From Fictibacillus phosphorivorans (GTDB lineage Bacteria > Bacillota > Bacilli > Bacillales > Fictibacillaceae), in contig NZ_VDZU01000001.1 in NCBI RefSeq assembly GCF_007673525.1, forward strand, positions 3,197,911 through 3,261,910: a stretch of DNA of 64,000 nucleotides, given 5' to 3'. How positions within the stretch are numbered: the first letter of the stretch is position 1; every line of letters begins with the position of its first letter. Made by a program: the position numbers and the translations under genes. Below, piece after piece: positions 53,867-62,298 of this stretch. The notes under the pieces were generated by a model, which did no database searches, had not been told where the DNA came from, and worked only from the letters and a program-made list of their open reading frames with translations.

Positions 53867-55084
53867 ATGCAATGGAACAGCGAGGTATGGATTAAATCCA
53901 TCTTTCGGGCCTTAGTTATTTTCAGCCCATTAATACTTTTGATAGGTTTTTATCGTAATATTCCATTTCTGTTTTTATTAGGACTTGCGATCATTTTTTT
54001 GTATGGAACATTATTGCTGCAATCTAGATCAGCAACAAAGGACATTGTTTTAGATACTACTAAACAAGTTCATCGTTTGTTTCCGGGTGATACAGATCAG
54101 TTCCATGTAAAACTTGTTCATAAAGGAAGGTGGCCTTCTTATAGAGGAGAGCTCATCTTCACACATCGAGCTCCGATAGAGGTCATAGGTCATGTTGAGT
54201 CCAACAATACTTCAAAAGGAAGAATTGAAGTTAAGCGTCATTTTGCACTCTATCGCCAAACAGCTTTTACACAAACAATACCTTATACTGCTACAAGAAG
54301 AGGAACAACAAGAATTTCTAATTTGACACTTCAAGTACAAGATCCTCTTTCATTAAGTGGTCAAGCCTTGGCTTATAACGGTATATTTCCAACAGAAATT
54401 GTCGTTTACCCGAGGCCACTCCCTGTTCATCGTATTGAGCATCTGTTTTCTCAAGGCAGCGGTGAAGCTGTAAGACCTTTTGCATTATTTGAGAACGTAT
54501 CTCTTCCTGCAGGTAACCGAGACTATTCTCCAGGAGACTCTTTTCATAAAATACATTGGAAAGCTACAGCACGCTCAGGCTCGCTTCAAACAAAAGTTTT
54601 TGAAAAAACAGTTGTATATCACTGGACATTTGTTTATACGATACTTCCTGATCATAAAGAGATGAAATCTCTTGAGGATATGGAGAACGAGATCAGTCAC
54701 TTGGCATACATGTGTCAATTTGCTGCTGAAAAAGGGATTCCTTTTGAAGTGTTCATTAATTTTAAAGTTCCAGGTCCGATGGGGATGTATCATGTGCCAA
54801 CTGGAAGCGGAGCGATCCACCTGAGCAGTATCCTTGAAGGTCTGGCGAGGATTGACCGATCTAATGTTATCGTGAAACCTCAGATCATGTGGAATAAGAT
54901 GGATCGTAGTTTTGTTGGAACGAGTCCTTTCGTCATCTTTTTAGGTCATATTCCTACTGACCAAAGTTCTCAAATCTTAATTAAGAAGTGGTCTAGATCA
55001 GGTGGAAGAACCTTTTATGTCGAGCATAACGAAGAACATGCCATACTGATGCCATACCTTTCATCGGAGGTCGCATCATGCTAA
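53867..55084 (+). CDS. DUF58 membrane protein
   Basis: 405 residues. Two closely spaced N-terminal helices (about 12-50) and a long soluble part. FALFENVSLPAGNRDYSPGDSFHKIHWKATARSG is the DUF58 core (NRDYxxGDxxHxIxWKATAR pattern). The second half is VWA-like. It is a standard partner of MoxR. The gene overlaps the next by seven bases. GAGGCAGG lies upstream. Confidence 0.9.
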   Translation: MQWNSEVWIKSIFRALVIFSPLILLIGFYRNIPFLFLLGLAIIFLYGTLLLQSRSATKDIVLDTTKQVHRLFPGDTDQFHVKLVHKGRWPSYRGELIFTHRAPIEVIGHVESNNTSKGRIEVKRHFALYRQTAFTQTIPYTATRRGTTRISNLTLQVQDPLSLSGQALAYNGIFPTEIVVYPRPLPVHRIEHLFSQGSGEAVRPFALFENVSLPAGNRDYSPGDSFHKIHWKATARSGSLQTKVFEKTVVYHWTFVYTILPDHKEMKSLEDMENEISHLAYMCQFAAEKGIPFEVFINFKVPGPMGMYHVPTGSGAIHLSSILEGLARIDRSNVIVKPQIMWNKMDRSFVGTSPFVIFLGHIPTDQSSQILIKKWSRSGGRTFYVEHNEEHAILMPYLSSEVASC

Positions 55085-56286
55085 AGAAAAATCAGCAGTT
55101 TTCACTTTATGGATTGAACGTAACCTTTGATGCCATGCTTGTATTTATCTTCATGACCATCTTTTCAGGTGGTGCAACGTGGTTTGAATTCGTATGGTTC
55201 ACGTCAAATCTCATTCCAATTATCGCGGTTAGCGGAGCTTTATACCTTTACAAACCTAACTTAAATAAGATCACCCTTCTTGCTGTTGTGATCTTATCAT
55301 CACTGTTGTTTTGGTATATGACTTCTTCTCTCCTTTTATCCATTCTGATCTCAATCGTCCTTATGTGGAGAAGCGCAGAAAATTGGAATGATCCTTTTAA
55401 GACAGATCTTGAATTAATTTTTGGTCTTGGCGCAGTGTTAACATTCTTTCTTTCGCTCTTTTTTAAAGATGGCTACACCGTCATATATGGAGCAATCTGG
55501 ACACAATTCATGCTCATGTTGCTCATTAAAATGACTCTGCACTATTTTAAGAATGATTCTATTCGGATCGTAATGAAGGATTTTGCGGTTCCTTTAACGC
55601 TAGTTGGGTTAAGCGGGGTGATCCTTGCTGTATTAGGACCGTTAAAACAACTAATTTATTGGATTCTAGACGGTGTATTCTTCATTTTGTATTATATTTT
55701 GGCGGTTCCTCTTTGGGAGTTGCTTTCCCTTCTTCCCCCATTGATTCAAATGATTAAGAAATTGTTTAATACAAAAGAAGGCGGAAAGATGGAATTGAGT
55801 AATAAGACAGAGGACATAGTAGAGCAGCGTCCTGAAACACTTGCGGAATCTCCGATGCTTCTATACACGACAATCGCGATTCTTATCATCATCGTCATAT
55901 TCTTTCTTTGGAAAAAGAGAAATATATTCAACAATCAATCCAGCCTTTTGCTTAATGGAAACATTTCAGTTCTTGATAGTTCATATGCGAACAGCCAGTT
56001 GATCGGCAAGAAAAGATGGCTTCACTCCAAAGACAGGACTAGAAAGAAATTTTTACAATTTGAAAAAGTGATGGATAAGAAGGGATTTGGAAGAGAGCCT
56101 GGTGAATCTGCGGTGAACTGGTTTCTAAGACTTGAACTATCCGGAAAAGATGCAGATTCTGTTTTAGCTGCTTATGAAAAAGTACGTTACGGTGAAGAGA
56201 GCATTTCTGATACTGAGTACAATCAGTATGTAAGTGCATTGAAAAAATTTGAAAAGTCGGATCACTTGAAGAAGAAGCCGAAATAA
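55078..56286 (+). CDS. DUF4129-domain membrane protein, partner of MoxR/DUF58
   Basis: 402 residues. Seven to eight membrane helices in the first 250 residues, another at about 260-280, and a C-terminal soluble domain with GFGREPGESAVNWFLRLE and YEKVRYGEESISDTEYNQY, the DUF4129 pattern. In the common MoxR-DUF58 operon (such as B. subtilis yeaC-yeaD-yebA) the third gene carries a transglutaminase domain between the helices and DUF4129. No Cys-His-Asp transglutaminase motif is visible here, and the linker is only about 30 residues. ATG overlaps the DUF58 stop, with GGAGG upstream. Confidence 0.78.
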   Translation: MLKKNQQFSLYGLNVTFDAMLVFIFMTIFSGGATWFEFVWFTSNLIPIIAVSGALYLYKPNLNKITLLAVVILSSLLFWYMTSSLLLSILISIVLMWRSAENWNDPFKTDLELIFGLGAVLTFFLSLFFKDGYTVIYGAIWTQFMLMLLIKMTLHYFKNDSIRIVMKDFAVPLTLVGLSGVILAVLGPLKQLIYWILDGVFFILYYILAVPLWELLSLLPPLIQMIKKLFNTKEGGKMELSNKTEDIVEQRPETLAESPMLLYTTIAILIIIVIFFLWKKRNIFNNQSSLLLNGNISVLDSSYANSQLIGKKRWLHSKDRTRKKFLQFEKVMDKKGFGREPGESAVNWFLRLELSGKDADSVLAAYEKVRYGEESISDTEYNQYVSALKKFEKSDHLKKKPK

Positions 56287-56301
56287 GACGGCTTCTTTTT
56301 T
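56266..56301 (+). terminator. Terminator of the MoxR operon
   Basis: GAAGCCG and CGGCTTC pair around AAATAAGA, followed by TTTTTT; it starts in the last codons. Confidence 0.8.
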
Positions 56302-56376
56302 CTGTTCATACCACCTCATTTAATATAGACTAATAATATATAATTAGTCGGATTTCTTGCATACAAGGAGGATATT

Positions 56377-57306
56377 ATGACAAAAAAAATATATGTGATT
56401 CATGAGAATAGTGAATGGACTGCTCCGTTATTCCAACGTTTTGAAGAACTCGGACTACCTTATGAAGATTGGCATATGAAAAAAGGACACATAGATCTGA
56501 CAGAAGCTCCACCACAAGGTATTTTCTATAACAGAATGAGTGCCTCCTCTCATACGAGAGGACACCGATATTCACCTGAATACACGTCTGCGGTACTATC
56601 CTGGCTTGAGAGCTATGATCGTAAAGTATTTAACGACTCAAGAGCGCTTCAGCTCGAGATCAGTAAAGTGAAACAATACAGCGCATTAAAAGCATTTCAT
56701 ATACCTGTTCCCAGAACGATTGCCGCTTACGGAAAAGATGAACTGATACATGCTGCAACGAAATTTAACGGCCCTTTCATCACGAAACACAACCGTGCGG
56801 GTAAAGGTCTAGGCGTTCAATTGTTCCAAACGCAAACTGCACTAGAGTCTTATGTACATTCGGAGAATTTTGATGAATCCATCGACGGAATTACTCTGCT
56901 ACAAGATTATATCGAAGCACCAGAACCTTATATCGTGCGCTGCGAATTTATTGGCGGCAAATTTTTATATGCCGTTCAAGTAGATACTTCTGATGGATTC
57001 GAACTTTGTCCGGCTGATGCTTGTCAGATAGGTGATCAGTTCTGTCCGATTACAGATCAGACAGAGAATCTAACGCCAAAGTTTCAGATTCTTAAAGACT
57101 TTGTTTTACCAAATCAAGAAAGTTATGAAGCATTCTTAGATGCAAATGGCATTACATTTGCCGGTATCGAGATCATTACGGACAAGAGTGGAAACGTATA
57201 TGCTTATGATGTAAACACGAATACGAACTACAACCGTGATGCTGAAGCAGAAGCAAATATATATGGCATGAAGGCGATCGCGGAGTTTTTAGGTACAGAA
57301 TTATAA
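56377..57306 (+). CDS. ATP-grasp domain protein, RimK-like
   Basis: 309 residues, ATG after AAGGAGG. Central ATP-grasp elements: FITKHNRAGKGLGVQLF (glycine-rich ATP loop), ITLLQDYIEAPEPYIVRCEFI, and VYAYDVNTNTNYNRDAEAEA (Mg2+-binding acid and Asn residues). Similar to RimK/alpha-L-glutamate ligase family members that join an amino acid to a carboxylate; the substrate is unknown. Monocistronic. Confidence 0.85.
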   Translation: MTKKIYVIHENSEWTAPLFQRFEELGLPYEDWHMKKGHIDLTEAPPQGIFYNRMSASSHTRGHRYSPEYTSAVLSWLESYDRKVFNDSRALQLEISKVKQYSALKAFHIPVPRTIAAYGKDELIHAATKFNGPFITKHNRAGKGLGVQLFQTQTALESYVHSENFDESIDGITLLQDYIEAPEPYIVRCEFIGGKFLYAVQVDTSDGFELCPADACQIGDQFCPITDQTENLTPKFQILKDFVLPNQESYEAFLDANGITFAGIEIITDKSGNVYAYDVNTNTNYNRDAEAEANIYGMKAIAEFLGTEL

Positions 57307-57309
57307 TAA

Positions 57310-57352
57310 TAAAAAGGTGACGGTCATCTCAAAATATGCCCTCACCTTTTTA
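57310..57352. terminator. Terminator between the ATP-grasp and alkA genes
   Basis: AAAAAGGTGA and TCACCTTTTT pair across a 21-base loop; suitable for both convergent genes. Confidence 0.7.
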
Positions 57353-57360
57353 TTAAGCTA

Positions 57361-58284
57361 TTAAGTATGATCCACAACTACAGGAGTCTGATTTAAACTC
57401 TCCCATAGATAATAAGTGATATATGTACGCCACGGTGTCCAATCCTGCGCAAGCATCCTTACCTCTTCTTCTGACGGTTGCTCATCTAACTTCCAAACTT
57501 GACGGATGGCATTTCTTAATCCAATATCTGCAGCAGGCAGTACATCCGTTCTTCCCATACCAAAGATTAAAAGACATTCGATCGTCCATTTCCCTATCCC
57601 TCTTATAGGCAATAGAGCTTGTAGAACTTCTTCATCCGATATACTCCATAAGCTTTCTAAATCAAGATTACCTCCTGCAATAAGCTTTGCTAGGTCAATG
57701 ATATATTCGGCTTTTCTCTGACTGAATTGAAGCTCACGAAGGTCTTCATACTCTAGCTTTGCAACAGAATTTGGAGTTGGAAACACTTGAAATGTACTTC
57801 CCTCTACTTCCACTTTATCGCCAGCAAGCTCAATCAGGCGTTCGGTCAACGTTCCAGCAAAAGTTAAGTTTACTTGCTGGCCGATAATAATTTTTACAAT
57901 AGACTCAAACAGGTCCGTGTCTGTCAGAAGCTTTAACCCCTCAAAGCGTTGCAGTACTCCAACCAATTTCTCGTGTTCTTCAAAGTGGTTATAAAGAGGT
58001 GACAGATCGACTTCTGTTGAAAACAATTGTTGTATTTTTTTCTTAACTGCCTCTTCAGATACTCGACCAATTAAAGGTATTGCTTTACAGTTCAGAATAG
58101 GGTTAGTAACCGTTCCGCTCGATACTACTTTTACATAGCAAGGAATTTCTTCTATCCTGATTATTTTTTCGTATTCTGTAAATTGTTCATTGAGTTTTAA
58201 GACATGAGTTTTCCCTGTAACCGTTAGTCGCTGCATCATCTTTTGAAAATCAAACGGTGGTTTAGGTTCAATCACAAACTCCAT
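57361..58284 (-). CDS. DNA-3-methyladenine glycosylase, AlkA-type
   Basis: 307 residues. N-terminal AlkA_N-like region, then the HhH-GPD core: LQALLPIRGIGKWTIECLLI (helix-hairpin-helix) followed by GMGRTDVLPAADIGLRNAI with the catalytic Asp. Removes alkylated purines in base excision repair. The ATG at 58284 follows AAGGGATGG. It lies 25 bases downstream of a small YtzI-like gene. Confidence 0.92.
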   Translation of the reverse strand: MEFVIEPKPPFDFQKMMQRLTVTGKTHVLKLNEQFTEYEKIIRIEEIPCYVKVVSSGTVTNPILNCKAIPLIGRVSEEAVKKKIQQLFSTEVDLSPLYNHFEEHEKLVGVLQRFEGLKLLTDTDLFESIVKIIIGQQVNLTFAGTLTERLIELAGDKVEVEGSTFQVFPTPNSVAKLEYEDLRELQFSQRKAEYIIDLAKLIAGGNLDLESLWSISDEEVLQALLPIRGIGKWTIECLLIFGMGRTDVLPAADIGLRNAIRQVWKLDEQPSEEEVRMLAQDWTPWRTYITYYLWESLNQTPVVVDHT

Positions 58285-58309
58285 CCATAACCATCCCTTC
58301 TTATTGAAG

Positions 58310-58486
58310 CTACTTACCCTCTTTTACCTCTTTATCGTTATCTTCATTATTTATATAGGGATTGTCGTCTAACTGATCGATTGTATGTTTATAGGCATAA
58401 CCTTTTGTAATGGCGGCTGCGAAAATAATTACGACGAAGATAATGATAACGAGGGTAATTAATATTGAAATCGTTAATATGCTCAT
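58310..58486 (-). CDS. YtzI-like small membrane protein
   Basis: 58 residues from the ATG at 58486, after GGTAAGGAG. One membrane helix (ISILITLVIIIFVVIIFAAA) then ITKGYAYKHTIDQLDDNPY, resembling the conserved block of B. subtilis YtzI, and an acidic tail. No function is known. Followed at 58284 by alkA. Confidence 0.65.
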   Translation of the reverse strand: MSILTISILITLVIIIFVVIIFAAAITKGYAYKHTIDQLDDNPYINNEDNDKEVKEGK

Positions 58487-58572
58487 ACAGACTCCTTACC
58501 AAAACTGATGTTATTTGTATGATAGCACATTTTCCCATTAAACAAACGTAGTTCACGATGCATAAATGGTAT

Positions 58573-58612
58573 GAAAAAAGCAGCTATGCCCAATTTCAGA
58601 CACAACTGCTTA
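58573..58612 (-). terminator. Terminator of the MhqN-like gene
   Basis: AGCAG and CTGCT bracket a long loop on the minus strand, followed by TTTTTC. The stem is weak. Confidence 0.45.
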
Positions 58613-58620
58613 GCTATTAT

Positions 58621-59229
58621 TTACTTTTCTTCATATTTTTCATGCATCACAATACGATTAACATCGAAGCGTTCTGTAGGCTTTGCAGGACCGTCAGCAT
58701 ATCCTAATGTAATCATCATTACAGGAATGAATCGTTCTGGAATTCCAAGAGCAGGCACAATAGCAGCATGATCGAATCCTGTCATCGGACATGAATCAAC
58801 ACCAACTGCTTTAGCAGCAAGCATGAGCTGCATCGCACCGAGTGATGCATTTTTAAGTGCTTCTCTTTCGCCGATCGCACGCCCTTGTGAATAGGCAGAG
58901 TTAATATTTTTCAATAACATATTTCTTGCTTCTTCTGGAGCTTTTTCAAATACTTCTGCAGCTACTTTATCTGCTTCTGTGTCTCCTAAGACTACCACTA
59001 CAGCTGATGCATCCAGCACATGCTTTTGATTATAAGCAATCGGGAAAAGCTTTTCTTTTTGTTCTTGAGATGTTACTACAATAAAACGCCAGTGCTGCAG
59101 ATTCCATGCTGATGGAGCTTTCCCAGCCATCTCAAAAATCTGGTGAAGTGTTTCGCTCGGAATTTCTTTGTCTTTCTGATACAAACGGACAGAAGATCGT
59201 TCTTCCATAACTTTAAATGTTTCGTTCAT
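58621..59229 (-). CDS. Nitroreductase family protein, MhqN-like
   Basis: 202 residues from the ATG at 59229 (GGGAG eight bases upstream). MEERSSVRLYQKDKEIP, APSAWNLQHWRFIVV and ASAVVVVLGD, then ALKNASLGAMQLMLAAKAVG and DSCPMTGFD. The last stretch and the spacing match B. subtilis MhqN (YdfN), a quinone-responsive nitroreductase. It is adjacent to an azoreductase gene on the same strand, with a terminator and a separate promoter between. Confidence 0.88.
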   Translation of the reverse strand: MNETFKVMEERSSVRLYQKDKEIPSETLHQIFEMAGKAPSAWNLQHWRFIVVTSQEQKEKLFPIAYNQKHVLDASAVVVVLGDTEADKVAAEVFEKAPEEARNMLLKNINSAYSQGRAIGEREALKNASLGAMQLMLAAKAVGVDSCPMTGFDHAAIVPALGIPERFIPVMMITLGYADGPAKPTERFDVNRIVMHEKYEEK

Positions 59230-59277
59230 TTCTTCCACTCCCTATTCCGCATTCTGATGGTTTCTCTATAAAATAAA

Positions 59278-59303
59278 GAGGTGCCAATTTTCGTTGACAC
59301 CTC
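59278..59303 (-). terminator. Terminator of azoR
   Basis: GAGGTGTCAA and TTGGCACCTC pair over ten bases (one wobble pair) around CGAAAA, followed on the minus strand by TTTATTTT. Confidence 0.8.
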
Positions 59304-59318
59304 GTTACTATTCCACCA

Positions 59319-59346
59319 ATTATAGTGGGTTATCAGTTGAAGTCAA
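59319..59346 (-). promoter_or_regulatory. Candidate promoter between azoR and the MhqN-like gene
   Basis: TTGACT (59346-59341), overlapping the azoR stop, 16 bases, TATAAT (59324-59319). The transcript would pass straight into the azoR terminator hairpin before reaching the MhqN-like gene. Confidence 0.45.
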
Positions 59347-59993
59347 AAATTATGCAAGCGTTTCGCTGATACTAATTCTTTAGCCAATTCAGTCGCTCTT
59401 TCACTTGCATCAGCCAAAATTTCTTCTGCACGATCTGGTGCTGCTGCCATACCTTCTGTAAATACATGATGATAATCAGTAATTCCGATGAATGCCATCA
59501 CACCTTGAAGATATCCGTTCGTAAACTCAAAAGCTTGAGCAGGACCTTCAGAATATACACCACCACGAGATTGAACGTGAACAGCAGTCTTGCCGCCTAA
59601 TAATCCAGCTGGGCCGTTCTCTGTGTATTTAAACGTCTTTCCTGCCATCACTACATTATCGATATATGCTTTAAGCATTGGAGGATAGCTCAAGTTCCAC
59701 ATTGGTGTGTTAAAAACATACATGTCTGCTGAAAGGAATTGTTCTAAAATTTCGCCCATACGGCTTGTTTTCTCTACTTGTGATGGAGAAAGCTCTTGCC
59801 CTGCAGCTAATTTGCCCCAAGCATCTAGAACATCAGCATCGATGAACGGAATGTTCTCTTCATAAAGATTTACCGTTTCGATTTCTACGTTTTCGTTTTG
59901 ATTAGACAGTTCGTTTAAGAAGTGACGTCCTAGGCGAAGTCCGAACGATTGATCCATTGGTTTTGGGTTAGAGTTAATGTAAAGTACTTTCAT
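59343..59993 (-). CDS. azoR: FMN-dependent NADH:azoreductase/quinone reductase
   Basis: 216 residues, ATG after AAGGAGAG. Flavodoxin-like fold: LYINSNPKPMDQSFGLRL, MYVFNTPMWNLSYPPMLKAY (FMN isoalloxazine loop) and AVHVQSRGGVYSEG. AzoR proteins reduce quinones by two electrons and azo bonds incidentally. Its promoter at 60063 carries the operator shared with the dioxygenase operon at 22 kb. In B. subtilis azoR1 and azoR2 are under quinone-sensing repressors YodB and MhqR. Confidence 0.92.
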   Translation of the reverse strand: MKVLYINSNPKPMDQSFGLRLGRHFLNELSNQNENVEIETVNLYEENIPFIDADVLDAWGKLAAGQELSPSQVEKTSRMGEILEQFLSADMYVFNTPMWNLSYPPMLKAYIDNVVMAGKTFKYTENGPAGLLGGKTAVHVQSRGGVYSEGPAQAFEFTNGYLQGVMAFIGITDYHHVFTEGMAAAPDRAEEILADASERATELAKELVSAKRLHNF

Positions 59994-60031
59994 TTTTGTT
60001 TCTCTCCTTTATGTCTGTTGTAATTAGTGAT

Positions 60032-60091
60032 TAACTTCTCTTTAGTAAGTTGATTCTTTTACATCATAATTCCATAACTTACTTTTGTCAA
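60032..60091 (-). promoter_or_regulatory. azoR promoter with operator shared with mhqO
   Basis: TTGACA (60091-60086), 17 bases, TATGAT (60068-60063). TAACTTC-N7-TAAGTTG (60032-60052) lies in the initially transcribed region, in the same place and spacing as TAACTTA-N7-TAAGTTA in the mhqO promoter. A run ACTTACTTTTGTCAAG overlaps both -35 elements. Confidence 0.75.
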
Positions 60092-60142
60092 GCACTAAAC
60101 TTTTAATTATTATCATGATTTATTTTAGTGATTTTTCCCATT

Positions 60143-60177
60143 AAAAAACGCTTTCTAGCTAATAGCCAGAAAGCGAT
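60143..60177 (-). terminator. Terminator of the DJ-1-like gene
   Basis: CGCTTTCTGGCT and AGCTAGAAAGCG pair around ATT on the minus strand, followed by TTTTTT. Confidence 0.8.
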
Positions 60178-60203
60178 AAGGGGGAGCGAAGATCAGAGTT
60201 CCG

Positions 60204-60761
60204 TTAAAAGGAACTTGTACCTTTATAAAAATTATATTCTTCCAGGCCGTCAAAACATTGCAAACGGTCCCCAATCGTTAAACCAAAATCAATATAAGCA
60301 TGGCTTTTTGCTGTTAAAAGATTCTTATCTTCAACAATCTGTTTTGATTGATACGTTCCATTCAACCAGCTGTTTGTTTTAGCAAATTCTTCTTCACGTA
60401 AAGACACAGTATACGACCTGCCGTTCAATATACCGGCTCGTCCTAAAATAACTGTTCCATTACCAATAGCTGCAATCTTAATATTCTCTCTGTTGAACAC
60501 TTGCAACAGATGCAGAAGTCTCGGATTTCCTTGAGTGAAAGCTTGTTTTCCCCCAGGAATAATCAGCATCTCATAATCAATAGGACTAATATTCTTCATC
60601 TTAATCGTAGGCTGCATCAGTAAACCACATTCACTAGTAACAGTTCCTGGCAACAGCGAGAAAGGCAGCACTTCATACTTTTTACCGATAATAGATAAAG
60701 TCGTCATTACTTCAACTTCTCTAAATTGTGGATACAGATAGACAAGTACTTTCTTTTTCAA
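60204..60761 (-). CDS. DJ-1/PfpI-family protein without catalytic cysteine
   Basis: 185 residues from the TTG at 60761. KVLVYLYPQFREVEVMTTLSI is the N-terminal strand of the DJ-1/ThiJ/PfpI fold, MLIIPGGKQAF the second motif, and IAAIGNGTVILGRAGILNG the nucleophile elbow, where the usual Cys is replaced (AIGNG for AICAG). A catalytic role by the standard mechanism is therefore unlikely. Overlaps the MFS C-terminal frame by four bases (TTGA). Confidence 0.8.
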   Translation of the reverse strand: MKKKVLVYLYPQFREVEVMTTLSIIGKKYEVLPFSLLPGTVTSECGLLMQPTIKMKNISPIDYEMLIIPGGKQAFTQGNPRLLHLLQVFNRENIKIAAIGNGTVILGRAGILNGRSYTVSLREEEFAKTNSWLNGTYQSKQIVEDKNLLTAKSHAYIDFGLTIGDRLQCFDGLEEYNFYKGTSSF

Positions 60762-61573
60762 TGGTATTCACCCATTCCTGTTACTTTTCTACCCGTCTTG
60801 CAGGGAAGAGGGTGTATAATTATTGTAACAGGATGCCGACTTGCTTTGTATTGGGAAAATTGAAGGAGAACATGTGCTTTCTTTTTAGTAAAATACAAGC
60901 AGTTTTCCCAAGTTATTAGATAGAATTGATAGGTTATATATACAACATCTTGTTCAAGTGAGGTTATTTTCTGGTTAGAATGTAGGACTTTACGATTTAA
61001 AAATGCGATCGCAAAGGAAACCAGAAACAGAAAACTTACTAACACATATGTCTCTCGAACTCCAAATTCCTCTGCAAACCAACCGAGTAATAATGTCGCT
61101 ATTCCAAATGTCCCATACACGATTGTCCCATGAGATGCATACACTTTAGCCAGCTGTTTATCTCTATAGGATTCTTGGATCAACGTATTTTGGGACACAT
61201 CTCTCGCCATCTGAGGAAACCCAAAAACGAAAGAAACCAATAAGGCAATCCATGCTGATGAAGTTAAACCGAACCACACGTTAAGCAACATCAAACAAAC
61301 CGTTGATGCCATAATGACAAAGCCAAGATATGATTCCATCCATTTAGAGAACCGGTATACTACAAGACCCGCTACCATCATTCCTGCAAAAAAAGACGCA
61401 TTGATGTAACCCCACCACGCTTCTCCTTTTCCTATCGCTGTTTCAACATATACGTAAAGAATTGCGGCGATCCAAACTCCATGACCGAAGTTTTCAAGTA
61501 CATCCATAACTGTTAAAGTTGTAAGTTTTTTGATTGAAAGATCAGTTGCCAACCTTCTTTCATCGCTTTCCAC
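60758..61573 (-). pseudogene. MFS transporter, C-terminal half (frame -1 relative to N-half)
   Basis: Second half of a major facilitator transporter. In frame from about 61530 it holds membrane helices 7-12: VMDVLENFGHGVWIAAILYV, INASFFAGMMVAGLVVYRF, LGFVIMASTVCLMLL, AWIALLVSFVFGFPQMARD (motif region), VYGTFGIATLLLGWF and YVLVSFLFLVSFAIAFLN. The first residues of this open frame are not likely to be used. It is joined to the N-half only by a -1 frameshift at 61531-61525. After helix 12 the frame continues for about 65 residues with no homology feel and ends overlapping the DJ-1-like gene. Confidence 0.8.
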
Positions 61574-62178
61574 TTCGACTCTTGTGTTTTAACGTTCTCC
61601 TTTTCGTTAACCTTTATTTGTATAGTAAGTAAGGTTGCAACGACAAATAAGCCAAAAGTTACCCATAGCATATTTTGTTCCCCCCACATCACCAATAGAA
61701 CACTGCCGAGTGGCCATGATAAAAGCATAGAAGTCTGGTTGGCAATACTGATGAAACTGTTTGCTTTTACAAGCTCATCACTTTCTACAAGATCAGGAAC
61801 CATAGATCTTCTTGCGGGGTTTCCGAGACCTTCAAGAAGAGAAATGATTACGACCAAAATATACAATAGAGTAAATGTTGTAGCCGTATGTATACCATAT
61901 AAACCGAGTAAACATAAACAGAATAACAATGCTGTTTTAAGCATAAGTGTGTGGATCAATAAACTCGTTCGTTTGTACGTTTCAATGAATAGAGGAGCTA
62001 GAAAACCTGAAACAAGCAAGGACATCGTCTTCGCAAATGGAATAAGAGCCATATGCAGGACAGATCCCGTTTCATTGTAAACAAGTGTAATCAAACAAAT
62101 GATATAGAGAATATCTCCTAAATTCGCGAGCGTCTGTCCGCTCCATAAAAAATGAAAATAGCGATTTGCTTTGATCAT
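61513..62178 (-). pseudogene. MFS transporter, N-terminal half
   Basis: 221 residues covering membrane helices 1-6: RYFHFLWSGQTLANLGDILY, FAKTMSLLVSGFLAPLF, TALLFCLCLLGLYGIH, LLYILVVIISLLEGLGNPAR (motif A/D region), LVKANSFISIANQTSMLLSW and WVTFGLFVVATLLTI. It ends in SKNLQL just before the second half in the -1 frame. Start ATG at 62178. See findings for the slippery site. Together the two halves have a normal MFS length. The substrate is unknown; NRE-type or quinolone-type exporters look similar. Confidence 0.85.
61525..61531 (-). other. In-frame A-AAA-AAC heptamer at the MFS frame junction
   Basis: The zero frame reads TCA-AAA-AAC before a TAA three codons later (61515-61513). A -1 shift on A-AAA-AAC restores the frame of helices 7-12. 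This is a consensus slippery heptamer for -1 programmed frameshifting and also a six-A homopolymer. Confidence 0.75.
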
Positions 62179-62298
62179 ATAAATGCTTCATCCTTTTTAT
62201 GGTAATATAAACCACACAAAGTTTACCACATGACAGGTGATTACGTCTTTGACGGTGTTTGAGTGGATGATGAGGTTGTTGATTTAAGGTTTTTGGGA

